Assembly: GCF_002127325.2 (NCBI RefSeq)
Contig: NC_035433.2
Location: 86,266,549 to 86,330,548, forward strand
DNA length: 64,000 bases
Reading direction: 5' to 3'
Origin: Helianthus annuus
Taxonomy: Eukaryota; Streptophyta; Magnoliopsida; Asterales; Asteraceae
Position 1 is the first letter of the stretch, and every line of letters starts with the position of its first letter. A program made the position numbers and the translations under genes. A model generated the notes under the pieces. The model ran no database searches, was not told the DNA's origin, and saw only the letters and a program-made list of their open reading frames with translations. This document shows positions 1 to 11,537 of the stretch, one piece after another.

Positions 1-463
1 AGCTCTTTTAAGATATCCTGGGTGTGTCTAGGTCAGCATGTATCTGGATGCAGCAGAAGGACACCCCTGATATCCCTAGATGAAATGACAGTATAAAGAC
101 CCAAAACTTCAGATTTTGGCAATCTATCAACGCAAGAATTAAGGTCATTAAACCATACACCACTGATGTGTTCCCCACTCATACTCAGTGCATTTAGGTT
201 TATATCACTTTGGTAAGTTGATTATTTCATGCTTTTGCCTACTGGTACATCATATGATGAAGCTGCTATCACACTTAAGCAATTTAGGTTCAATTTCAGT
301 GTGACAGTCTAACTTGCTGATGTACTATCATTTCTTCTTTTTCACACAGTGATAACTCATTTTTGATTTTCAATTTTTTATGTTTTTTATTTTTCAATGT
401 TTTTGTATTTTTTGATTTTTAAGAAAGTAGTAAACTATTTGCAAAATTCTTATGAAAAACTAG
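1..463 (-). other. Copia element A: 3' noncoding region after pol
   Basis: This stretch lies downstream of the pol stop codon of element A (minus strand). It is AT-rich and has no ORF of note. It shares short blocks with the regions after pol in elements B and C, for example GCTGATGTACTATCAT near 317 and a 'taggtca...gtataaagacc' block near 30-105. It therefore looks like a conserved 3' module of these related copia elements. The 3' LTR of A must lie before position 1. Confidence 0.6.
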
Positions 464-2191
464 TTATTCAGGATTCCTCATCCCGTTGAGTTCGTCTAAG
501 TGTTCAAAGCGAGCTCTATCAAAAGCTTTTGTGTAAAGATCAGCAAGGTTATCTTCTGTGTCGACTCGATGTAATTCAATTAGTCTTTTTTCAGCACAAT
601 CCCGTATAAAGTGATGACGTATGTCAATATGTTAAGTTCTACTGTGCTTTACGGGATTGTTTGTGATTGATATAGTGGCATTATTATCTATCATAATAGG
701 AGTACGAGTGAAATCCAAACCGTAATCGCGCATCTGCTGTTGAATCCAGAGAACCTGAGAGCAACAGCTACCCGCAGCAATATATTCAGCTTTACACGTA
801 GAGGTAGACACACGAGATTGCTTCTTGCATTGCCAAGACACGATCCTGCCTCCTAAGAACTGACAACCACCTGTTGTAGACTTTCTGTTTGATTTGCATC
901 CTCCAAAGTCTGAATCAGTGTAAGCAACGAACCTCAAATCACTATCAGCTGGATACCACAACCCAAGTTTAGGTTTCCCCTTCAAGTAACGAAGAATACG
1001 CTTCACTGCTTTCATATGCGACTCTTTCGGATTCGCCTGATATCTGGCACACAAGCATACGGCAAACATGATGTCAGGTCTTGAAGCAGTCAAGTACATT
1101 AGAGAACCAATCATCGCCCTGTATTGAGTAGGATCAGCATCTTCAGTACTTTCATGATCTGGGCCAAGATTGTGGTTTTCGCAAATGGGTGTGTTGAAAG
1201 TAGAGCAATCATTCATTTTGAACCAACTCAAAATGTCATACACATACTTTGTTTGATGAATAAACATCCCATCCTCCTTCTGTTCAACTTGTAATCCCAG
1301 ATTGTAAGACAAGTCACCCATAGCGCTCATTTCAAACTTGCTCTTCATCACCTGCTCAAATTCCTTACACATGTTCTCATCAGATGACCCAAAGATGATG
1401 TCATCCACGTATACCTGTACCAGCAGAAAATCTTCTTTCTTTCTCTTGATAAATAGTGTATTGTCAATCTGACCTCTTTCAAAACCATTCTTGAGCAGAT
1501 CTGTAGACAGTGTCTCGTACCACGCCCTGGGAGCTTGATGTAACCCATACAAAGCCTTATCAAGTTTGTACACTCGATCTGGATAGTCTGGATCAACGAA
1601 CCCATCTGGTTGTGAGACATACACCACTTCTTGGACTTTCCCGTAAAGAAATGCACTCTTCACGTCTAGTTGGTAAACTTTAAAGCCCTTGAACGAAGCA
1701 AAAGCCAGAAACAAACGAATTGCCTCCAACCTTGCCACTGGTGCAAACACTTCATTGTAATCAATCCCTTCTTGCTGATTGAAACCTTTGATGACTAACC
1801 GAGCCTTGTTGCGCGTGACAATCCCTCTTTCATCCTTCTTGCACCTAAATACCCATTTAGTGCCAATCTCTCTCTCACCTTTAGGAAGGTCCACTAACTC
1901 CCAAACCTTCAACTTTACAAACTGGGCCAATTCCTCTTGCATAGCTTCAACCCATGAATTGTCTTTAAGAGCCATATGAATGTTCTTCGGTTCCTCTTGG
2001 TAAATAAAGCAACTATACAAGCACTCATTCACTATCCCAGTCTTCTCAATCGAAACAAATAACCCAGAGTTCGCTGCAATGCTTCTTCTAGTCCGAACAC
2101 CTGCAGTAGGATCTACAAGTATCATGTCAACTGGATGATCTCTATTTGCTCGTGTAGTAGCAACAGCATCGACTTCTAGATTATCACCCAA
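464..2191 (-). pseudogene. Copia element A reverse transcriptase/RNase H
   Basis: This is the C-terminal half of a Ty1/copia polyprotein, which copies element RNA into DNA in cytoplasmic particles. The reverse transcriptase (RVT_2) domain shows the [12 protein letters not shown] motif and a YVDD active-site box near residue 265. The RNase H part shows YTDSDFGG and the [17 protein letters not shown] blocks. A TAA at 632-634 stops the frame early, but the same frame stays codon-like down to a TAA at 464-466, so the original end is 464. The RNase H motif that normally reads EAEY reads KAEY (codon 791-793), so a catalytic Glu has become Lys. The frame shifts relative to integrase at about 2180. 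The copy is inactive. Confidence 0.9.
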
Positions 2192-3564
2192 GTTTGATGC
2201 AACCTCCCCCTGAATATTCTGATTTGCAAACGGATTAATGAAATCCTCCCCCTGATTGGTTCAGTTTCACTATCGCTTGAATCAGGATCAGCAGCACATT
2301 GGGAAGTTTCCGGAGCATCTGACATGTCAACATTCGATCTAGGCATGAACTCGCCTTCATCGTCTTCACCAATCACTGTTTGAATCAACTGAGAATCATC
2401 TGCATCAGAAACCTCAGGAGTATTAAATGATTTAAAAACACTTTCATAATCATATAATATAGCAGGACCACTCGTTGATTGTTGAGGTTTGTAGGAAGTA
2501 ATTTCCACATTAAAAACAACCTCAATTTTACCAGTTTTTAGTTTTAAAACCCTTTTATTCGGTGTGCCAGGCACGTAGCCTAGAAAGTAGCCATCGTCAG
2601 CCACCTCACCGAACTTCTGTTTATCTTTGTTTCGCACAATGGTGCAGGGTAATCCAAATGGTTCAAAGCCTGTTAAGTTTGGTTTTTCGTTAAACATCAA
2701 CTCATGACAAGTTTTGTTAGAACGTTTAACGATTAAAACTTTGTTTAGGACGTAGCAAGCTGTATTCACAGCTTCTCCCCAGAAAAGAACTGGTAGTTTT
2801 GAATCTGAAAGCATAGTCCTAGCGGCTTCAATCAACGTCATGTTTTTCCTCTCAGCGACTCCATTCTGTTGAGGCATATAGGGAGCGGAATATTGATGTT
2901 CAATTCCATTTCGAAGACAATAGAGATCCAGAATCCGATTCTTGAACTCCGTGCCATTATCACTCTTTATCCTCTTGATTCTTGCATCATGAACGTTTTC
3001 CAGTTTTGTAAAAAGATCTGTCAGCATCTCCGCTGTCTCATCTTTTGTACCTAAAAAGAAAACCCATGAATAACGTGAGTAATCATCAGTGACAACAAGA
3101 CAGTAGTACTTTCCACCTATGCTCCTCACATTCACTGGACCAAATAAATCCATGTGAAGTAATTCATAAGTGGCATTAATGGAATTTACTTTTTTAGACT
3201 TATGAGGTTTCTTGTGTTGTTTTCCCTTTTGACATGGAAGATATTTATCTTCCACTTGAAACCTCAGCAATGGAACCCCTTTCACTAGCTCATTTTTAAT
3301 AATGTAGTTCATTTTGCGGTAGTGAATATGGGCCATGCGTCTGTGCCACAACATAGATTCAGCTTCAGATGCTTTTGACAGTAAACACGCCACCGCAGCA
3401 GTTGAATCTTTGGCACCCATGTCCATGACATAAGTGTCATTTTTCCTTGGTGCACGCATCACTATCCATTCATCCGGAATGACCAAACCCGGTTTCAACA
3501 CCAAAGCCTCAGTATTTGTAAAATGGACCGAGTGACCCTTGTCGCAGACTTGTGACACGCTCAT
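2176..3564 (-). pseudogene. Copia element A GAG-pre-integrase and integrase
   Basis: This segment encodes the zinc-binding pre-integrase region (WHRRMAHIH with a CQKGKQ Cys pair) followed by the integrase core. Integrase inserts the cDNA into the host genome. Core motifs visible are HMDLFGPV, VTDDYSRYSW, KSDNGTEF and QQNGVAERK, which supply the D,D-E catalytic triad. A linker rich in acidic residues follows and leads to reverse transcriptase in another frame. The Met that opens this segment is not a true start, since it continues from the protease just upstream after a break. In an intact copia element this would be part of one long gag-pol ORF. Confidence 0.88.
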
Positions 3565-3780
3565 CAGATTGTGTTTCAGCTACTCAACATAGTTCACTTT
3601 GTCCAAAGTGATCTTCCCATTCGTCACTTTTCCTCATCCAGTAATCCTACCACCTTTAGCACCAGCAAAATTCACATGTCCACCATCATAATCTTCAAAT
3701 TCAGAAAACAACCTCGCATCCCCCGTCATGTGCCTAGAGCAGCCACTATCAACATACCATAAGTTGATAATCCTCCTTAG
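3565..3780 (-). pseudogene. Copia element A aspartic protease region
   Basis: Reading the minus strand, the block YVDSGCSRHMTGD is visible around 3720-3762. It is the copia retropepsin active-site motif (D-S/T-G); the protease cuts the polyprotein into its parts. It is followed by a glycine-rich stretch (GHVNFAGAKGG) and the conserved link into pre-integrase. Stops lie between it and the gag end at 3826 and before the downstream segment, so the region is not openly translated here. Confidence 0.75.
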
Positions 3781-4523
3781 CAGCTCCTGCACACACCAAC
3801 CAAAAGATTAGTTAGAGTGGGGGACCTAAGCCTTGATGGTCTTGGGTCGTCCATATTCATCAACTACAGGAACATCCATCCAATATCCATCACTCCTAAC
3901 TGGAGTCTTGGATCTTGGACCTGTTGATGGAAATGGGGTCTGATTTCCATAAGGTCTCTGGTCCTGAGGGTTCCTATATGTGTTTGGACTATGTGACCTT
4001 TGGAAATTTTGATTTTGTTTTTGATTCCAAGAACCTTGAGTATTGTAATTTCTAAAGCCATTGTTATAAAAAGTTCGACCACCATTATTTTGGTATCGAT
4101 TTTGATATTGACCCTGACTTCTGAAATTATTTGAATTTTGGTTGTTCATTCTTGGTGAACTGCTTTTAGGTCTCTCATATCTGCCTGATGTAGATTCAGG
4201 CTGAAATCTTGGTTGATTTCTCTGAAAACGAGGAACTTGTGGAGTTCCTTTTTCAGCCTTATCTCCACCGCCAGCAACACCCACTTGTTGCTTAGGAGCA
4301 GATTTCTTTGGAGAGTTTGACTCTCTCTCCTTTTTATCACCTTTCTTCTCCGGTGACTTCCCTCTTTGTTTCTCACTAACTTATGCTTCAATCTTTTTGT
4401 TAGGACAGCAGCTAGCTACATATCCCTTTGTGTGACATTTGAAGCACGATCTCTTTTTCGAAGACTTCTCACCTGAAGCCTTTGAACTAGATTCTGGTTT
4501 TGATGATGATACCTTAGAAGGAT
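3781..4523 (-). pseudogene. Copia element A gag C-terminal segment with zinc knuckle
   Basis: This continues the gag of A on the left side of the B insertion. It is basic and Asn/Gln/Arg-rich (nucleocapsid-like) and has a second zinc-knuckle-like motif, CFKCHTKGYVASCC, near 4395-4450. The usual His is replaced by Tyr, so metal binding is doubtful. Stops occur at 4381-4383 and 3826-3828. Positions 4519-4523 (AGGAT) are one copy of B's target duplication. The other half of this gag is at 20444-22764. Confidence 0.8.
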
Positions 4524-4976
4524 TGTTGGTGCACGAATGTCTAAAGCCTACGTCTTAGTCTTAGTCAAGCTTGTATAGGGTCTAGGGGTCAAATATGTAA
4601 GTTTTGTATTGTATAGGGGGCTGTTTGTAAGTTTTGTAATGTTATGTCTTGATTCCGCTCGAAATGACATTATGTCATTTGGAGCGAAATCACAAGATAG
4701 TGATTCCGCCCGAAATGACACAATGTCATTAGGAGCGGAATCAGCTCCCGTATATATAGTTCAGTTGTTTTCTCATTTTGTAACCGAATGTCGAATGTGT
4801 AGCCGAACTGCTGCCGAATTTTTCTGAGAAGTATTAATGAGAAAACGTGTTTAAAGTGATCTGCATTCTATTTCTACTCCATTCTCTTTGATTCAAGTTG
4901 TTTGTGTATTTCCGCTGCATAAACAGTGGTGTTCATGCTCTGATTGACTCATTCGATCGTCAATAACGATCCTACA
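4524..4976 (+). repeat. 5' LTR of copia element B
   Basis: It begins TGTTGGTGCACG and ends CGATCCTACA, and matches 19991-20443 at about 98% with the same length. AGGAT flanks it on the left and a primer binding site on the right. Confidence 0.96.
4651..4758 (+). promoter_or_regulatory. LTR promoter of B: two hairpins and a TATA box
   Basis: Two imperfect palindromes, 4651-4691 and 4701-4743, each pair GATTCCGCYC with GAGCGRAATC around an ATGACAT/ATGTCAT-type core. A TATATATAG box follows at 4751. This arrangement suggests the U3 promoter of the element; the role of the hairpins is inferred only from position. Confidence 0.6.
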
Positions 4977-4978
4977 AT

Positions 4979-4991
4979 TGGTATCAGAGCC
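4979..4991 (+). other. Primer binding site of B (tRNA-Met type)
   Basis: TGGTATCAGAGCC lies two bases after the 5' LTR. It is the usual primer site of plant copia elements, complementary to the 3' end of initiator methionine tRNA, and primes minus-strand DNA synthesis. Confidence 0.9.
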
Positions 4992-5167
4992 AGTTATGAG
5001 CTAGAATACCAGAATCAAAGCTTTTTTACTACATTTTTTGAGTTTCTGGACATTGCCACGGATAAAATGGACTGAACTTTGGACATATTGTGTAAAATTG
5101 ACAATTAACAAACCCTTGAGAGTTTCAGCATAAAATACGGCTTAAAACTGGTTAAAAATGGCTTAGA

Positions 5168-5490
5168 ACCTGATTCCGCTCGAAAGTAGATTTTTGAGAT
5201 TCTGCTCGAAATCAAGTGTTTAGTGCCTAAAGTTCTAATTCCGCTCGAGGAGTTGAAGCGGAATCAGTGATTTCGCTCGTATTTTGTGATTCCGCTCGAG
5301 GTTAATCGGTGATTCCGCTCCAGAGGTGATTCCGCTCGGAATTACCTGCTGATTTCGCTCCAAAGTTTTCAAAATCTGATTTCGCTCGAGTGTTATTTTC
5401 TGATTTCGCTCCAAAGTTTTTAAAATCTGATTTCGCTCGAGTGTTATTTTCTGATTTCGCTCATAACTAAAACTGTGATTCCGCCTGAAA
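5168..5490 (+). repeat. Leader of B: dispersed GATTCCGCTC-type repeats
   Basis: About 14 copies of a degenerate 10-12 bp motif (GATTCCGCTCGA, GATTTCGCTCCA and similar), nearly all in the same direction, fill the untranslated leader between primer site and gag. The same motif occurs four times in the LTR hairpins and again around 15110-15960. The spacing is irregular, so this is not a simple tandem array. Confidence 0.85.
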
Positions 5491-5628
5491 ATTCATTTTA
5501 AGAGTAAAATCATGGTTTGAGGGTTTAAGTCCGTTTCGTTCGTGATATCGTGTTGGGAATTCAGTCTGTGTAGAAATTTTTTCGGCAAAAGTAACCTGTT
5601 TTTCAAAAAGTTAAAAATTTTTCGGTAA

Positions 5629-7100
5629 TTGACACCTAAAATGGAAAATCAAGATTTTTATAACCTTTTCGCGGGTAGCGGCATGACGGCAACACAAAAT
5701 CCGGCAAGCATAGTTCAAAATGTCAACATGGAGAATGAACTAGGAACAATGCAGAAACCGCCAAAGCTTATGAACTTAGACGAGTATGCCGGATGGTCGG
5801 GTCGATTCAAGAATTGGGTCCAAGCCAACCATTTTGAGTGTTGGATGAAGATAGAGAAAAAATATGTTCCACCTGTTGATAGATTAGGCTTAGCGAAAGG
5901 CGTTGGAAGTTTAACTGAGACTGAACAGATTGATTTTAAGGCTGAGAAGAAGATGGTCAGTATTCTCCAACAGGCCATAAAAGAAGATATTCTTGGGGCT
6001 GTTACAACATGATGACAACTCGCAATCGATGTGGCAAGCATTAAAGGTGAAGTTCCAAGGCAGCGTTTCTATGATCAAAAGCAAGAAAGCCCTAATCAAG
6101 AAAGAGTTTGACATCTTCACCGGGGTGAAGGGTGAAACAACGAAGCAGTTGATTGAACGTTATTGCCATCTTGTGGTAGAGATGAAAAGATTGGAGATTA
6201 CAAAGGCAAACGAGGAATGGATCGACAAGTTATCTGACGCATTACCTTATGATGAATGGGGCACATACTTAATGATGCTGAAGAATAACTCGGATTTCAT
6301 GAATTTGAATCTCAGTTCATTTATCGAGAAGATAGAGGCTCATGAATTGGAGTTGTTGAATATAAGGAAGATGAATTCAGCAAATGTACAACAAGACGTA
6401 TCTCTTTACTACAAAGGAAGCACTCCTGTTACAACAAATCAGAGTCCGAAGATACAAACGGGTTTTACTGCTGATACAAATTCAAGTGCTTCTACAAACA
6501 CTCCACAATCAAACAAGTCCTCACCGTTTGTGAACTATGATCCAAACTTCAAAGCTCAGGAGCAGTCCTCACCTCAAAGCCCTACAAGTTCCAATAATCA
6601 GGCTTATGTTTCTGGGGTGCAATGCAACATCGCGGTTAATATTAAGAACGGAAATGAAATTACTGAAAGAGCCGCAAAACAACACATTGCCTTACTTGCT
6701 TCCGTTTTAGAGGCGTATGAAGGTTTAGTGGCGGGTAGGATCGGTAATCCGGATATGACTAAAGAAGATTACGACCAGATCGACCCGGAAGAGCTTGAAT
6801 TGATTGATATAAAATGGTGCATGGCAAGTTTGGTTAGAAGGGCATAACGCTTTATGGAGATCACAGGCAGAAACAGTCTCTCAGGTCCTGATCAGAAGCT
6901 AGGGTTCGACAAATCAAAAGTTACCTGCTTCAAGTGTAAGGAACGTGGACATTTCAAGAGAGAATGCCCGAACCGTGAAGTGAACAACCATCAGAACCAT
7001 TCACAAACGATTATTACAGGCAGGCGATCTATCATTGGCCTAACCAACAAACTGCTGTTCAGAGGCCGCAAATCGAAAACAAACCGGAGAAGGCTCTTAT
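5629..7100 (+). pseudogene. Copia element B gag, N-terminal part with zinc knuckle
   Basis: This encodes a structural gag protein that packages element RNA. From the start (MENQDFYNLF, the Met at 5641 being more likely than 5629) it has a UBN2-type capsid region (EYAGWSGRFKNW through IERYCHLVVEMKRL). A Ser/Gln/Pro-rich linker and a zinc knuckle follow (CFKCKERGHFKREC, CX2CX4HX4C, near 6931-6966). A frameshift near 6003 joins the first two frames, a TAA sits at 6845-6847, and another frame change lies near 7090. The gag continues into the segment at 7075-7612. Confidence 0.85.
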
Positions 7101-7612
7101 CGTGAATCAAGATGATGAAAGAGTAGCTGAAGGTTTTACCTGGGATAAATACATCCCTGGAAGCGATGGGCAGGCCATGATGGCAGAAATAGTTGAAGTA
7201 CTGGAGATGGTGACTGAGCCAGAAATGGTTGTTGAAGATGTTCCTGTTGAGAATGTGGTTGATATTGAAGAAATCGTTGCAGAAGTTTACTATTACCAGT
7301 CAGAACAGGAGGTATTGGCAAGTTCTATGAAATCAATAATGCCTCCTAAAGTATTTGAATCTTTTGTAGGATATTTCGAAGAACCGACGACTGGATCGTG
7401 TCCAAGATACGAAGAAAAGAAAGAAGCAGTCGAGGAAATGATAGACGTGACAAAAGAGTTGACTGGAGAGACATTAAAAGATATCGCTGACAAAGCTCTC
7501 ATGGGAAAGCTAAAAGAGGTAGACTCAGAACTCGAGAAGTCAGAGTTTGTCAGTACCGTGTCAGTCAAACAGAAGTCAGATCAGGAATCCGGAGTTAAGG
7601 AGGTCAAAGTAT
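7075..7612 (+). pseudogene. Copia element B gag middle segment, plus-strand duplicate copy
   Basis: This is an acidic coding stretch that follows the zinc knuckle in gag (starting around NQDDERVAEGFTWDKY). It is a near-identical second copy of the sequence on the minus strand at 13275-13822, with about four amino-acid differences over some 165 residues. Here it ends abruptly at about 7606-7612, where gag sequence gives way to reversed 3' noncoding sequence. The break lies at a short AAAGT match shared by both sides. Function beyond a gag linker is unknown. Confidence 0.85.
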
Positions 7613-8000
7613 CCGGGGACTAGGTCAGTATTTCCATACAACAGAAGTCCCGGGATAATACCCCAGATATCACTAAGCATAAAGACCTAGTATCTCATAA
7701 TAAGGGATCTTTCAAACGAGATTTCGGGGGTTACCCATATATCCTGGAGGTGTTCCCCAGGTAAAAGCAAGTAAATTTTAGGTTTATATCCCAAACAAAT
7801 CTACTAATTTTGTAAAAACCTATTGGCACATCTTTAGCGAGACTGCTTAATGCATTTTAAACATTACATTTCTTTAGCGTACTGTGTCTGTCTAGCTGAT
7901 GTACAATCATTTCCCCTATTATACACAAACTCCTTTTCAAGTTTTCTAATGTTTTTGGATTTTTGTATTTTATCATGTTTTTGTATTTTTCTGCGAATTT

Positions 8001-8008
8001 CTCCCCCT
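8001..8008 (-). other. Internal polypurine tract after inverted pol
   Basis: On the minus strand, TTAGGGGGAG follows the pol stop by about 80 bases. The equivalent tract lies after pol in C (30341-30350) and at 13867-13874 on the plus strand of B. It resembles a plus-strand primer tract but is far from the LTR. Confidence 0.55.
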
Positions 8009-8092
8009 AAAAAGAAAAACATATTTTTGTGTTTTTGTTTTTATCGAAAAGCAGAAAACAAACTGTACTAAAAGTTGACAACACGACATGGT

Positions 8093-10648
8093 TCACATCT
8101 GATCGCCGCCCTCCTCGGCTTCACATTCTACTACCCTCCCAGAACTCATATTTTTTAACCCATTCAATTTTAGAAGATAATAAAATCTCTTTTTGTCAAA
8201 GGGTTTTGTATAAAAATCAGCTTTCTGATCATCGGTGTGTATGTGCTCAATCCGGATTAACTTCTTCTCGTGACAATCACGGATGAAGTGGTGACGGATT
8301 TCGATATGTTTTGTTTTAGAATGATGAACCGGGTTTTTAGTGATGTTTATAGCTGCTTCGTTGTCCACATAAATCGGCGTATCCAAGAATTGCAAACCGA
8401 AGTCGTGCATTTGTTGTTGGATCCAAAGGATCTTTGAGCAACAGCTGGAGGCTGAAACGTATTCTGCCTCACACGTAGAAAGCGCCACTGCGGTTTGTTT
8501 CTTGCACTGCCAGGTAACGAGTCGAGTTCCGAAGAACTGACACCCAACAGTGGTGGACTTTGCATTCTGCTTGCAGCTTCCAAAGTCAGAATCAGCGAAA
8601 CCTGATTGGGAGAAGTCACCCGAGCGAGGATACCACAAGCCAATGCTTGGGCAGCCTTTCAAATACCGTAAAATACGTTTGACAATGGTCAGGTGTGACT
8701 GTTTCGGGCTCGACTGATATCTGGCATAGAGACATGTCGGGTACATGATGTCCGGTCGAGAAGCAGTGAGATACATCAGAGATCCAATGATTGACTGGTA
8801 CAGTGTCTCGTCCACTTTCACTACACTTTCATCAGGACAAATCCCATGATTCTGTGCAAGGGGGGTTGCTGTAGGACTGCATTCAGTCATATCAAACTTG
8901 TCAAGCACGTCCTTCACGTATTTCGTTTGGTGAATGAAGATTCCATCGAGCATCTGCTCTACCTGCAGCCCGAGGAAGAACTTCATCTCCCCCATCAAAC
9001 TCATCTCAAACTTTTTCTTCATCACTTTCTCAAACTCCTTACACAGATCGTCGTTGGTGGAACCGAAAATGATATCATCAACGTAAATCTGCATGATCAA
9101 CAAATGGCCTGCTACTTCCTTTGTGAACAACGTGCTATCTACTGTCCCTCTGGTGAACCCGTTGGCCAACAGATATTGGGAAAGCGTCTCATACCAAGCT
9201 CTCGGGGCCTGGTGAAGTCCGTAGATGGCCTTGTCCAGCAGATAGACCTTGTTTTTGTGTTGTGGATCTGTGAACCCCGGCGGTTGTCCCACATACACTT
9301 CTTCTTTGATTTTGCCGTAAAGGAAGGCAGATTTGACGTCCAGCTGGTACACTTTAAAGTCTTTCCATGATGCAAATGCCAGGAAGATCCGAATCGCCTC
9401 GAGTCTAGCAACAGGCGCGTAAACTTCGTCGTAGTCGATGCCTTCTTGCTGACTAAAGCCTTGTACCACTAATCGTGCTTTGTTTCTCACCACGACTCCT
9501 CTGTCATCCCTTTTGCACTTGAATACCCACTTTGTTTTGATTAACTTTTGATTCTGTGGCAAATCAACTAGTCTCCAAACACCCAGCTTTTCAAACTGTA
9601 GCAGCTCTTCCTGCATCGCATTCACCCATCTATCTTCAGTCAACGCCTCTTTATAAGTTCTGGGCTCGATCTGTGAAATAAAACACTTTAATGAGAATTC
9701 TTCTTTCAAATGAGCAACAGAAGAATAAAAACATGTAAGAGCTCGGTTGATTTGGTCTCTAGTTTTGACACCACTTTGCAGGTCACCAATTATTTGCTCT
9801 GACGGATGGTAAGACAAAGTCCGAGGCATAATGGTGTCAGGCACAATCACTTCTGATTGCAAGTTCGATATATCAAGATCAACAGTTTGATCCTCAGCTT
9901 CCATTAAAGTATCATTTGGTTCCTCGTCAAAGGTCGGAGCGGGTTCCACCTCTGAGTCGTCAGAATCGTCAAATGTTGGGGCTGGTTCCTCTGGTGGTTC
10001 GTGAGCTGTTCCACTCGGTCCGGCTTCATCATTGTGAGTACCCTCGGTGGGTGGAGAAACTACGAGCGGTCTAGGCACTTGCTCCTGTGACATAGATTGC
10101 TGGTACTGGTACAGAAGTGCTAGTTCCTCATCACTCGGCTGAATCGGTAGTTGAAACGACTCCCAGAGCTTGTCATAATCGAACAAGAACCTTTGTCCGG
10201 GAAGTTGTGGCGATGGAGTGTGCTTCTGACAATCCACATGCTGAACTTGTATCACTTTCCCCAGGCACGGTACGAACACCCTCTTCAATGGGCTTGCGTA
10301 ACCTACAAAGAAACCCTCATTTGATTTAGCACCAAATTTTCCATTCTCATCAATAAACGTACACGGAGACCCAAATGGCTCCAGAAACTCAAGATTCGGC
10401 TTGTATCGGTGCAGCAACTCAAAGCATGTCTTTTTGTACTTTTTGACGGTGAGTACGTGATTCAAAGTATAACAGGCTGCAGATACTGCTTCGCTCCAGA
10501 AGAAGATTGGTAGTTTGGAATCAGCTAACATTGTTCGAGCTGTCTCTATTAGGGTCCGATTCTTTCGTTCAGCAACGCCGTTCTGTTGTGGTGTGTATGG
10601 CGCACTGAATTCATGAAGAATTCCCTTTTCATTGCAAAACTCGTACAT
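8093..10648 (-). CDS. Copia element B integrase C-terminus, reverse transcriptase and RNase H
   Basis: This is an 851-codon open frame on the minus strand, the longest in the window. It starts in the integrase core (EFSAPYTPQQNGVAERKN, carrying the catalytic Glu), passes through a Pro/Glu-rich linker, then the RVT_2 reverse transcriptase ([21 protein letters not shown]) and RNase H (STCEAEYVSASS, VDNEAAINITKNP, KHIEIRHHFIRDC). All catalytic residues I can recognise are present. It is inverted relative to B's gag and LTRs, so an LTR-driven transcript would contain it only in antisense. The Met at 10648 is not a true start, because a frameshift near 10660 separates it from the rest of integrase. 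Confidence 0.92.
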   Translation of the reverse strand: MYEFCNEKGILHEFSAPYTPQQNGVAERKNRTLIETARTMLADSKLPIFFWSEAVSAACYTLNHVLTVKKYKKTCFELLHRYKPNLEFLEPFGSPCTFIDENGKFGAKSNEGFFVGYASPLKRVFVPCLGKVIQVQHVDCQKHTPSPQLPGQRFLFDYDKLWESFQLPIQPSDEELALLYQYQQSMSQEQVPRPLVVSPPTEGTHNDEAGPSGTAHEPPEEPAPTFDDSDDSEVEPAPTFDEEPNDTLMEAEDQTVDLDISNLQSEVIVPDTIMPRTLSYHPSEQIIGDLQSGVKTRDQINRALTCFYSSVAHLKEEFSLKCFISQIEPRTYKEALTEDRWVNAMQEELLQFEKLGVWRLVDLPQNQKLIKTKWVFKCKRDDRGVVVRNKARLVVQGFSQQEGIDYDEVYAPVARLEAIRIFLAFASWKDFKVYQLDVKSAFLYGKIKEEVYVGQPPGFTDPQHKNKVYLLDKAIYGLHQAPRAWYETLSQYLLANGFTRGTVDSTLFTKEVAGHLLIMQIYVDDIIFGSTNDDLCKEFEKVMKKKFEMSLMGEMKFFLGLQVEQMLDGIFIHQTKYVKDVLDKFDMTECSPTATPLAQNHGICPDESVVKVDETLYQSIIGSLMYLTASRPDIMYPTCLYARYQSSPKQSHLTIVKRILRYLKGCPSIGLWYPRSGDFSQSGFADSDFGSCKQNAKSTTVGCQFFGTRLVTWQCKKQTAVALSTCEAEYVSASSCCSKILWIQQQMHDFGLQFLDTPIYVDNEAAINITKNPVHHSKTKHIEIRHHFIRDCHEKKLIRIEHIHTDDQKADFYTKPFDKKRFYYLLKLNGLKNMSSGRVVECEAEEGGDQM

Positions 10649-11524
10649 TTTGTTGTTTTTGAATTCCGTTCCGTTTCGTTGTCACTACGAATTCTTCGGA
10701 TCGGCAGCTTATACACCGTTTCCATCTTCTTGAACAACACCATCAACGACTCAAAAGTCTGATCCTTTCTTTCCAAGCACACGACCCACGAGAATCTTGT
10801 AAAGTCATCAGTCACCACCAAGCAGTACAAATCTCCACCGATGCTCTTTATATTGACAGGCCCGAAGAGATCCATGTGTAATCTCTCAAGAGGTAACCTA
10901 ATCGAATTAAGTATCTTTGGTGGGTGTGACTTCCGAGTCTGCTTCCCTTTTTTACAAGCTACACAATCATCATTCAAATGAAAATTCTTTAAGTGTACAC
11001 CTTCAACCAAATCATTGTGCACTAGAAAATTCATTTTACGAACATGAATGTGGCCCATCTTATGATGCCACATTATTGACTCCTTTTCAGTTGCTTTTGA
11101 TTTTGACACAAAGCATTGTTTTTGATGAGTTGTTTGTGTTGCGACGCTCATATCAAGAATATATAAATCGTTCTCTCGTGGAGCACGCAACAACACCATC
11201 TCATCAGGGATTTTAAACCCTGGTTTTAAAACCAAACACTCTGTTTTTGTGAAATGTACACTGAAAGACTTATCACATATTTGCGAAATGCTGAGTAAAT
11301 TGTTTTCCAACTCTACGATATAGTTCACTTTCTCGAATGAGATGACACCATTCGTCAATGTTCCCTGTCCAACAATTACTGCCGCCTTGATTTCCGGCGA
11401 AGCCCACATAACTTCCATTTATTGATTTGACGTCATAAAGAAGAGCTAGCATCCCCGTCATATGTCTCGATGCACCACTGTCCATGATCCACTTCGAAAG
11501 GATAGACCTGGGCAGCCCCTGCAA
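10549..11524 (-). pseudogene. Copia element B protease, pre-integrase and integrase core
   Basis: From the right: the protease motif WIMDSGASRHMTG near 11440-11490, the pre-integrase zinc region (WHHKMGHIHVRKM, CVACKKGKQ), then integrase with HMDLFGPV, VTDDFTRFSWV and IRSDN. A frame change near 11380 separates protease from pre-integrase. Another near 10660 disrupts the RSDNGTEF region and shifts the frame into the long ORF at 8093-10648. Product role: polyprotein cleavage and DNA integration. Not translatable as one chain here. Confidence 0.87.
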
Positions 11525-11537
11525 ACATCAAATCAAC

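Larger units (their letters stand above)
7075..8070 (+). repeat. Left arm of the large inverted duplication in B
   Basis: Positions 7075-7612 match the reverse complement of about 13275-13822, and 7613-8070 match the reverse complement of about 13813-14268. Identity by eye is roughly 96-99%. The two blocks are adjacent here. The right arm carries the same blocks in a different join, so this is not a simple palindrome. Confidence 0.85.

Noticed and set aside
4609..4827. Open frame within the LTR of B (and its twin at 20106-20294)
   Set aside because: It lies over the LTR promoter hairpins and TATA box, is repeated only because the LTR is, and shows no domain.
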